5,056 bases of DNA, taken from Deltaproteobacteria bacterium (lineage in GTDB: Bacteria > Myxococcota_A > UBA796 > UBA2385). Position 1 is the stretch's first letter; every line of letters starts with the position of its first letter. A program made the translations under genes and the position numbers. A model generated the notes under the pieces. That model saw only the letters and a program-made list of their open reading frames with translations, was not told where the DNA came from and did not search any database. The stretch is taken from positions 1 through 5,056 of the forward strand of contig RFKJ01000572.1 of assembly GCA_003694325.1 (NCBI GenBank). The letters are read 5' to 3'. Below are positions 1-5,056 of this stretch, in pieces.

Positions 1-1
1 G

Positions 2-430
2 CCCGAGGCCGAGTTCCAGCGCCGGTGCACCGGTCCGGCCGGCTGCCGGGCCTGCGCCGAAGCCTGCCCCCACGGGGCCATCGGTCCCTACCCGGCCACC
101 TCGCGGCACCACGCCGGCACGCCGGCCCTGGACCCCAACACCGCCCCCTGCCATCTCTGCCCGGACCTGCCCTGCGCCCGCGCCTGCGAGGCCGGCGCCC
201 TGGTTCCCATCCCCACCGATGCGCTGTTCTTCGGCCTGGCCCGGGTCCTTCCCGATCGCTGCTTCGTGTTCCAGGGACCGGAATGCGGCGCCTGCGCGCC
301 GGCCTGCCCCATCGGCGCCCTGCGGATGGTGGCCGGGCGCCCGGTCATCGACGCCGATACCTGCAACGGCTGCGGCCTGTGCCGAGCGGCCTGCCCGGTC
401 TGGAACAAGGCGATCACCATCGACCTGTAG
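2..430 (+). CDS. NapF/MauM-type polyferredoxin with four [4Fe-4S] clusters (3' part, start outside window)
   Basis: Reading from base 2 gives 142 residues ending at TAG (428-430); the frame is open to the left edge, so the N-terminus is missing. All 16 cysteines fall into four groups of four: C9-x5-C15-x2-C18-x3-C22-P; C50-x2-C53-x4-C58-x3-C62; C87-x7-C95-x2-C98-x3-C102-P; C121-x2-C124-x2-C127-x3-C131-P. The second group (PCHLCPDLPCARACEAGAL) resembles the NapG/MauM family, while the last (CNGCGLCRAACPV) and the overall spacing resemble NapF. Proteins of this family relay electrons to or within nitrate reductase or other membrane-linked oxidoreductases. The partner enzyme is not in the window, so the pathway is unknown. 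NapF is usually about 160 residues, so perhaps only a few dozen residues are missing; a longer NapG/MauM-like protein is also possible. The gene converges on the minus-strand export operon and looks unrelated to it. The polyferredoxin call is firm; the NapF versus NapG/MauM subfamily is not. Confidence 0.87.
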   Translation, partial: PEAEFQRRCTGPAGCRACAEACPHGAIGPYPATSRHHAGTPALDPNTAPCHLCPDLPCARACEAGALVPIPTDALFFGLARVLPDRCFVFQGPECGACAPACPIGALRMVAGRPVIDADTCNGCGLCRAACPVWNKAITIDL

Positions 431-445
431 GTCGCCGCCCTTGCC

Positions 446-480
446 GAGGGCCGCACCCCCCCGGGGCCGCCCCCGGCCTC
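446..480. terminator. imperfect GC-rich hairpin between convergent genes (possible terminator)
   Basis: GAGGGCCG (446-453) can pair with CGGCCTC (474-480) leaving one bulged G. The 20-base loop is rich in C and G and could fold further through its CCCCGGGG core. It sits in the 48-base gap between the polyferredoxin TAG and the barrel TGA and overlaps the last bases of the barrel gene, a place where a bidirectional terminator would be expected. No T-run follows the stem on either strand, so it is not a classical intrinsic terminator. In DNA this GC-rich the pairing could be chance. Confidence 0.22.
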
Positions 481-2101
481 AGAAGTCCCACCGCAGCCCG
501 ACCTGGGCCCGATCGTGCGCATCGAAGCCGAGCAGCGGACCGCGCTCGATCCCCGGGTGGTAGGTGATGGCAGCGACACTTGCCGCCAGGCCGTCCGTGA
601 TCTCGTAGGAGACGCCCCCACGGGCCGCCCAGCCATACTCGGCCGTCCACCCCCAGCCGAGCACCATGGCCTCGACCTCCATGCGCTGGCGGAGGAGCGG
701 CTTGGCGAACCGGGCGGACCAGGACGAGGCATCGACGGGAAACAGGTAGTCATCGGGGCCGTCGACCTTGATGCCCTCGACCAGGTCGACATCGAGGGTG
801 GTCCCCTTCCAGCCCGACCAGGACAGGCCGAGCAGCCCCTGGACCAGGTCGACCTCGTCGGTGCGGATGGCAAAGGTCGGCACGAAGCCGCTGGTGTCGA
901 GGATCTCCCCGGCATTGACCGGGACGCCCAGCTTGCAGGCCAGCTCCCAGCGGAGGAGCAGCCAGGGGAGCTGGCCGGCCCCCGAGGTCCCGAACATGGT
1001 GAACCGGCGGTGGTCGAGATCGATGGCGATGGGTTCGCCGGTGTTGGCCGCCGTGACCAGGTCGGTCAGCTCGGGGAGCAGGAACACCCCCTGCTGGTCG
1101 AGCAGCGTGGCCGCCATCAACGCCAGGTCCACTCCCCGGCCGCGCCACGACCAGCGTCCGAACGCCTGGAGCTGGTCCAGGTCCCAGCGCTTCTGGACGT
1201 GGTTCCAGGAGATGTCGGCGCCGGACAGCAACGCCGCCCAGTCGTCGATGCCGTTGATGTCGTAGTCGAGGCTGGCGCTCTCGATGACGCCGGGCAGGTT
1301 GCCGAAGGGGCCGTTGGGCGGACTGCGGTAGCCGAAGTCGGCCTCCGGCACCACCATCGCCTCGAAGCGGTGGCTGCCAGTCCAGAAGCGGTCACTGTGC
1401 AGGGAGAGGGACAGGCGGGCCATGGTCACCGGCAGGCGCAGGTCCTCGAGGTCGACCATCCCGGGCTCGCGCAGGTCGCGCGGGTTGACCAGGTCGACCA
1501 CGCTCACCATGCGTCCCTCGCCCCACCCGACCACCTGGCGACCCAGCGTCGTGTCCAGCGCCCCGGTCGAGATGGACACCCAAGCGTCCCGCAGGGCGAG
1601 CTGCTGGCGGTACTCGTCGAGGGTGGCCGGGTCCCACTCGTCGTGGTTGACCGCCATGGCGATGTCGTACTCGCCGTGCCCCGACACCCGGGCCCGGACG
1701 ATGTCCTGCCGGAACTCCAGCCACAGGTCGGCGCTCTGGCGCGCCTTGGCGAAGGCGCTGTGGTCGGCCCGCGGCTCCAGCCAGAACGCCTCGGCCGTGG
1801 CCAGCGACCCGCCGAAGCGCACCGGCGAGGGCCTGCGACCGGGCTCCGGGGCGTCGACATCGACCTCGGCGAACCCTCCGGCGTCGTCCTCGCCCCAGCC
1901 GTCCTCGTCGTCTCCCCAACCGGCCTCGTCGTCATCGCCGGGCGCGGGGTCCTCGTCGCCGGCGTCCTCCTCACCCCCATCGTCGCGCTGTTCCGGGGAA
2001 GGCCCGTCGCGGTCGTCCTCGTCCCCATCGCCGGTCGAATCCGGGCCGGCGAAGGCCACACCGGCGACCAGCGCCGTGGCCAGCAGGGTTGCGCCGAACA
2101 C
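479..2101 (-). CDS. DUF1302-like outer-membrane beta-barrel protein with acidic N-terminal segment
   Basis: The protein is 540 residues and starts with GTG. Residues 1-18 form a hydrophobic signal peptide with a likely cut after AFA (18/19), though the n-region has no Lys or Arg. Residues 19-88 are a low-complexity acidic stretch (31 Asp/Glu against 2 Arg in 70 residues) with Gly, Trp and Phe. From about residue 95 the sequence has the alternating pattern of beta-strands and ends in GLRWDF, a terminal-Phe BAM-type insertion signal. Residues 187-224 carry the recognisable block LGRQVVGWGEGR...VDLVNPRDLRE...DLRLPV, which matches the DUF1302 family signature (Q-V-x-W-G, D-x-V-N-P-x-D-x-R-E). It is the last gene of the three-gene operon; its start directly abuts the LolA-like stop, so no upstream start exists without reading through TGA. 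A GGGGG run (2108-2112) six bases upstream is the only Shine-Dalgarno candidate. Likely role (inference): outer-membrane end of the lipid or lipoprotein route. It is not TolC-like. Barrel call firm; DUF1302 assignment by motif only. Confidence 0.85.
   Translation of the reverse strand: MFGATLLATALVAGVAFAGPDSTGDGDEDDRDGPSPEQRDDGGEEDAGDEDPAPGDDDEAGWGDDEDGWGEDDAGGFAEVDVDAPEPGRRPSPVRFGGSLATAEAFWLEPRADHSAFAKARQSADLWLEFRQDIVRARVSGHGEYDIAMAVNHDEWDPATLDEYRQQLALRDAWVSISTGALDTTLGRQVVGWGEGRMVSVVDLVNPRDLREPGMVDLEDLRLPVTMARLSLSLHSDRFWTGSHRFEAMVVPEADFGYRSPPNGPFGNLPGVIESASLDYDINGIDDWAALLSGADISWNHVQKRWDLDQLQAFGRWSWRGRGVDLALMAATLLDQQGVFLLPELTDLVTAANTGEPIAIDLDHRRFTMFGTSGAGQLPWLLLRWELACKLGVPVNAGEILDTSGFVPTFAIRTDEVDLVQGLLGLSWSGWKGTTLDVDLVEGIKVDGPDDYLFPVDASSWSARFAKPLLRQRMEVEAMVLGWGWTAEYGWAARGGVSYEITDGLAASVAAITYHPGIERGPLLGFDAHDRAQVGLRWDF
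1838..2047 (-). repeat. acidic low-complexity segment with degenerate Asp-rich/aromatic repeats in the barrel protein
   Basis: This encodes residues 19-88 of the barrel protein, between signal peptide and barrel. Within it, residues 56-79 form three degenerate units: DDDEAGWG, DDEDGWG and EDDAGGFAE. Each is an acidic run, then Gly, then an aromatic (W, W, F), then a small residue. On the plus strand the region shows as runs of gtc/ctc triplets. A closely matching unit (DDDAAGFGDG) occurs in the RND protein of the same operon. The segment would be exposed in the periplasm or plug the barrel. Metal (Ca2+) binding or protein docking is conceivable but not shown. Confidence 0.7.
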
Positions 2102-2944
2102 TCAGAGCCCCCGTTCCAGTCGCTGCTCGGTGAAGTCCGCCTCGGTGACGTCGGGCTGGTTGAGCTTGAGATCGGTGAACTGGAGGATCGACTGGCTCTC
2201 GAGGGCGCCGTCCCGCATGGTGCGGACCGTGACCTTGTGGGGGATCCAGATCCCGTCGATCTGCTTGAAGTCGCTGAACTGCGTGTACTTGAGGCGCTTG
2301 CCGGCGATGACCCAGGCCTTGATCCGCAACGCCATCCCCTTTTCCTTGCTGATCCACAGGTGGGTCTTGAGGTACCCCGTCTCCGACTTCTCCTTGTCGG
2401 TCCGGGGACGGGCCTCGATCAGCCAGCAGGGCTCCCCGTCCACCTCGGCGTTGGCGTCGATCATGGTGTAGTCGTAGGCGTCCGGGTCCTTCTGGGTCAT
2501 GTCGGCGTAGGTCAGGTCGGTGCCCATGAAGGAACCGGATTTGTCGCCCGACGCGATCCGGGTCGTCCGCCCCAGGCTGGGCAGGTACAGCCACTGGTCA
2601 TCGGTCGCGTCACCATCGGCGTAGTCGATGGACAGCAGCCCGGCACCCCGGACATCGGCCGGCGACTCGAAGATGAGGAGCTGCTTCGTTCCGCCGTCGA
2701 ACTGCATCGCCCGGGTGACCAGGGAGCGGGTCCGCTCCCGCCCGGACTTGTCCTGGATGGTGATCTGCAGGTGGCCGACCTGGCGATCGCCCGTCGGGCG
2801 CTCCTCGACGGCGTGCATGATGACAGAAGGGTCGGTCTCGGTCGGCGACAGGGCGCGCGCCGGCGCCGCCCACCCGAAGAGTCCCCAGACCAGCAGGCCG
2901 AGCGCGGGCAGAACAGGGCGACGGACGGAGTCAGGAGCGGGCAC
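2102..2944 (-). CDS. LolA-like outer-membrane lipoprotein-sorting protein (PF17131-type)
   Basis: The protein is 280 residues. The GTG start at 2944 is supported by a strong GGAGG five bases upstream and by the signal peptide that follows: RR at 8-9, a hydrophobic core at about 11-27, and a likely cut after ARA (29-31). Residues 118-149 hold the hallmark of the LolA_like family: WLYLPSLGRTTRIASGDKSG followed by SFMGTDLTYADM. The C-terminus (residues 200-280) has the expected strand-rich ending FTEQRLERGL. LolA-fold proteins are half-open beta-barrels that bind acyl chains in the periplasm; members of this branch are typically encoded beside RND/MMPL exporters, as here. The gene overlaps the end of the RND gene by 14 bases and its TGA touches the barrel's GTG, so the three are almost certainly translationally coupled. 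The mature protein has one cysteine (C163), so no disulfide within the chain, and no lipobox. Family call is confident; the cargo is unknown. Confidence 0.92.
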   Translation of the reverse strand: MPAPDSVRRPVLPALGLLVWGLFGWAAPARALSPTETDPSVIMHAVEERPTGDRQVGHLQITIQDKSGRERTRSLVTRAMQFDGGTKQLLIFESPADVRGAGLLSIDYADGDATDDQWLYLPSLGRTTRIASGDKSGSFMGTDLTYADMTQKDPDAYDYTMIDANAEVDGEPCWLIEARPRTDKEKSETGYLKTHLWISKEKGMALRIKAWVIAGKRLKYTQFSDFKQIDGIWIPHKVTVRTMRDGALESQSILQFTDLKLNQPDVTEADFTEQRLERGL

Positions 2945-5056
2945 GGTGACCTCCGTAGAAGGTGCGGAGCAGGGCGGGAACGAGGATCAGGTTGGTGAGC
3001 AGCGCGGTCAGGCAGGCCACCGACACCAGGATGCCGAAGCGGCGGACGTTGGCCATGGACGAGGCCATGTAGGCGGCAAAGCCCAGCGCCAGGATGGTGC
3101 TGGTGCTCACCAGGGCGCGGCCGGCGTGGTCGAGGGCGTAGCGGATGCCGGCCTCGACGTCGTGGTTCTCCCGGAAGACCACCCGGAACTGGTGCAGGTA
3201 GTGGATGGTCGTGTCCACCGCGATGCCGATGACGATGCTGGCGATGAGCAGGGTGGCCATGTCGATGGGGATGTGGGAGAAGCCCATGAACCCGAGGATG
3301 AAGGCCACCGGCAGCAGGTTCGGCAGCAGGGAGATCGCCGCCAGCTTGGGGTTTCGCAACAACAGGGCCATCATCACGGCGATGACGAACACCGCCAGGC
3401 CGAAGCTGCGGATGAGGTCGCCGATCAACGCGCCCACCGTGCTGACCAGCGAGTAGGCCGTGCCGGTGATCGTCGCCGTCGCCGCGTCCCCGATGATCTC
3501 GTCGACCCCCTTGCGGAGGTAGTCGTTGAGCGGCTGCAGCGAGGTGGCGTCCATCCAGTCCAGGCGGAAGGTGATGTGCGTCCGCTTGAGGTCGGCGGTC
3601 ACCACCCGCCGGAGATCCTCCGGACCGGCGTTTTCAAACAGCAGCAGGGCATCGCTGACCCCCCGCTGGGTGTCGGGCAGGGCGTAGTAGGCCGGGTCGC
3701 CCTGGTGCAGGGCCCGGTTGACCTCCTTGACGATGCCGACGATGCTCATGGCGTTGCCGACGATCTTCCGGCCCGTGCGGGGATGCTCGAAGGCCTGGAC
3801 GTAGTCGATGAGCCGGTCCATCCGCACCAGCAGGTCCCGGTCCTTGACCCCCAGTTCCCCGGGGGCGTCGATGACCACCGCGACGTTGCTGGTGCCCCCC
3901 ACCTTCTCGTCCAGCTCACGGATGCTGGTCTGGATGGGGTGCCCCGACGGCAGCCAGGTCAGCGGGTCGTGGAAGACCTCGATCCGGGAGATCCCGATGG
4001 CGGCGATGACCGCGAGCACCGCCGTGCCGGCGTAGACCCGCCCCCGACCCGGCCGACCGGCCGACCAGCCGGTCAGCCCGCGCAGCAGCTTGTCGACCAG
4101 GTCGATGCGCCGGCCGCCCGCCGTCGTCGGGACGTCGGACGCCGCGGCCTTGGGGGGCCCGATGAGCGGGGAGAACAGCGGGATGATGGTGATCGACATC
4201 CACAGCGCGACGAACACACCGAAGGCCGCCACCATTCCGAGTTGCTGGATGCCCAGCGTCGATGCCGACCGGAAGGACAGCAGTCCCACCATGGTGGTCA
4301 GGGTCGTGAACAGCACCGGCAGCCCGGTGCTGCCCACCGCCCCGATGATGGCCTCGTTGCGGGTCGCTCCGTGGGCGAGCTTGTCACGGTACACCGACTG
4401 GATGTGGACCGAGTCGCCCAGGCCGACGCAGATGAGGAAGGCGGGCACGATGTTGGTCAGCAGGGTGATGGGCATCCCCGTCGCCGCCATCATCCCCAGG
4501 GTGATGATGATCGACACACCGACGACGACCAGCGGAGCGATGACCCCGACCACGCTGCGGAAGTGGATGAACAGCACCAGGGCCATCAACCCGAAGGCGA
4601 CGCCGATGAGCACCCGCATGTCCCGCATCAGGCTGCCGCTGACGGCGTGCTCCAGCGCCGGCAGGCCGGTGACCACGATGTCGAATCCCGGCTGGCTGTA
4701 GCCCTGGACCAGCGACTGGAGCGCGTCCTGGACCCTGCGCGAGGCTTCGTTGCTGATCAGGGCCGTGCGGACGACGAGCACGGCGTGCTGGCCGTCGGGA
4801 CCGACGACGCTGCCCACGATGTCGGGGTCGGCCATGACGTGCCGCTTGAACGCCTCGAGGTCGACCGGGTCCTCGTCCATCAGGCCGCGGACGCGCAGCG
4901 CGCCGCCCTCGAACACGGTCTGCCGGAAGTTGACCAGGCTGGTCACGTCCTCGATGACCGAGCCACCCCCTTCGGCCCAGTCGTCCCCGGAGGCCGCGGC
5001 GCCTGCCGGTGCCGGCTCCGGGCCGTCGCCGAACCCCGCCGCGTCGTCGTCACCCC
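2931..5056 (-). CDS. RND-superfamily (MMPL/COG1033-type) exporter, N-terminus cut off by window edge
   Basis: The frame ends at TGA (2931-2933) and is open to the right edge. A GTG at 4946 lies inside the conserved periplasmic block DVTSLVNFRQ and is not the true start. Numbering from that GTG, the first membrane bundle covers about 111-129, 134-153, 161-176, 209-224 and 236-258. A second half begins with a helix at 304-320, then a periplasmic domain (about 321-505) opening with DPLTWLPSGHP, then helices at about 511-530, 534-555, 561-578, 609-630 and 637-660. Charged motifs in the two half-repeats, GLGDSVH (D178, H181) and GIAVDTTIH (D578, H582), sit where RND pumps carry their proton-relay residues. 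The first transmembrane helix and much of the first periplasmic domain lie outside the window; a full protein of roughly 800-900 residues is expected. Relatives include HpnN and BstA, which move hopanoids and sterols. Role (inference): proton-driven extraction of a hydrophobic cargo for the downstream LolA-like carrier and barrel. An acidic insertion near the window edge is unusual. Confidence 0.93.
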   Translation of the reverse strand, partial: GDDDAAGFGDGPEPAPAGAAASGDDWAEGGGSVIEDVTSLVNFRQTVFEGGALRVRGLMDEDPVDLEAFKRHVMADPDIVGSVVGPDGQHAVLVVRTALISNEASRRVQDALQSLVQGYSQPGFDIVVTGLPALEHAVSGSLMRDMRVLIGVAFGLMALVLFIHFRSVVGVIAPLVVVGVSIIITLGMMAATGMPITLLTNIVPAFLICVGLGDSVHIQSVYRDKLAHGATRNEAIIGAVGSTGLPVLFTTLTTMVGLLSFRSASTLGIQQLGMVAAFGVFVALWMSITIIPLFSPLIGPPKAAASDVPTTAGGRRIDLVDKLLRGLTGWSAGRPGRGRVYAGTAVLAVIAAIGISRIEVFHDPLTWLPSGHPIQTSIRELDEKVGGTSNVAVVIDAPGELGVKDRDLLVRMDRLIDYVQAFEHPRTGRKIVGNAMSIVGIVKEVNRALHQGDPAYYALPDTQRGVSDALLLFENAGPEDLRRVVTADLKRTHITFRLDWMDATSLQPLNDYLRKGVDEIIGDAATATITGTAYSLVSTVGALIGDLIRSFGLAVFVIAVMMALLLRNPKLAAISLLPNLLPVAFILGFMGFSHIPIDMATLLIASIVIGIAVDTTIHYLHQFRVVFRENHDVEAGIRYALDHAGRALVSTSTILALGFAAYMASSMANVRRFGILVSVACLTALLTNLILVPALLRTFYGGHRARS
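2950..2954 (-). promoter_or_regulatory. Shine-Dalgarno of the LolA-like gene, embedded in the RND coding sequence
   Basis: The minus strand reads GGAGG-TCACC-GTG, a near-perfect Shine-Dalgarno with five-base spacing to the GTG start at 2944. It lies inside the RND gene, where it encodes the Gly-Gly of the C-terminal YGGH. This fixes the LolA-like start and supports translational coupling across the 14-base overlap. Confidence 0.85.
4962..5054 (-). repeat. acidic/Ala/Gly-rich insertion in the first periplasmic domain of the RND protein
   Basis: These 31 codons encode a low-complexity stretch beginning GDDDAAGFGDGPEPAPAG and ending GDDWAEGGG, directly before the conserved SVIEDVTSLVNF block. 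At this position in COG1033-type exporters one expects a short helix ending in a pattern such as L-P-G-V-(D/E)-x-V-x-S-L, so the stretch looks like an insertion in a periplasmic loop. It may continue past the right edge. Its opening motif resembles the Asp-rich/aromatic units of the barrel protein. Confidence 0.6.

Noticed and set aside
25..567. Plus-strand open frame of 180 codons at the left end
   Set aside because: It is an Arg/Pro/Gly-rich out-of-frame reading of the polyferredoxin gene, whose true frame carries all 16 cluster cysteines.
88..915. Minus-strand open frame spanning the polyferredoxin and the barrel's 3' end
   Set aside because: It is low-complexity Arg/Ser/Pro-rich and crosses two well-supported genes on both strands; no domain or ribosome binding site was seen.
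1886..1940. gtc/ctc triplet runs as a DNA microsatellite or CRISPR-like repeat
   Set aside because: The triplets are explained by Asp/Glu codons of the barrel's acidic segment; unit length and spacing are irregular and there are no spacers.
1422..2471. Ser/Pro-rich plus-strand open frame
   Set aside because: The Ser runs come from reading the barrel's Asp-rich codons (GAC/GAG repeats) backwards out of frame; it is a shadow of the real gene.
515..2998. Very long plus-strand open frame (827 codons) antisense to the LolA-like and barrel genes
   Set aside because: Its product is a biased mix of Gly, Val, Arg, Leu and His without any recognisable domain. It lies opposite two genes with clear family motifs, and GC-rich third positions suppress stops in the antisense frame.
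4090..4701. Met/Thr/Ser-rich plus-strand open frame opposite the RND gene
   Set aside because: It is antisense to the transmembrane-helix region of the RND protein, and its composition mirrors the hydrophobic codons on the other strand.
4944..4946. GTG as the start of the RND gene
   Set aside because: The frame is open further upstream to the window edge, and the GTG falls inside a conserved periplasmic block, after the first transmembrane helix that RND exporters need.

Overview
The window is strongly GC-rich, with third codon positions biased to G and C. It reads as a piece of a chromosome from a diderm (Gram-negative) bacterium. The evidence for an outer membrane is direct: one gene encodes a signal-peptide-bearing beta-barrel that ends in an outer-membrane insertion signal, next to a LolA-like periplasmic lipoprotein/lipid carrier and an RND exporter. 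High-GC Myxococcota or other delta-proteobacteria-like lineages would fit, but nothing here fixes the taxon.

Layout: (1) Positions 2-430, plus strand, hold the 3' part of a gene for a NapF/MauM-type polyferredoxin. It has exactly 16 cysteines, arranged for four [4Fe-4S] clusters, and its start lies off the left edge. (2) A 48-base convergent gap (431-478) holds an imperfect GC-rich inverted repeat and no gene. (3) From 5056 down to 479, minus strand, three tightly packed genes run as one transcription unit whose promoter lies off the right edge. They encode an RND/MMPL-superfamily exporter (N-terminus cut off by the window), a LolA-like outer-membrane lipoprotein-sorting protein, and a DUF1302-like outer-membrane beta-barrel. 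The first two genes overlap by 14 bases. The last two are in the same frame and separated only by a single TGA codon (TGA directly followed by GTG).

The three minus-strand genes probably build one trans-envelope route. The RND protein would pull a hydrophobic cargo (lipid, lipoprotein or sterol/hopanoid-like molecule) from the inner membrane. The LolA-like protein would carry or receive it in the periplasm. The barrel would act at the outer membrane. Such RND + LolA-like + DUF1302-type clusters recur in Proteobacteria, but to my knowledge their cargo is mostly unknown. The unusual feature is an acidic, Gly/Trp/Phe-containing low-complexity segment in both the barrel (after its signal peptide) and the RND protein (inside its first periplasmic domain). 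The two segments share a DDD-(E/A)-A-G-(W/F)-G-D motif, which suggests a common ligand, ion or docking partner.

No tRNA, rRNA, CRISPR array, insertion sequence or riboswitch was recognised.
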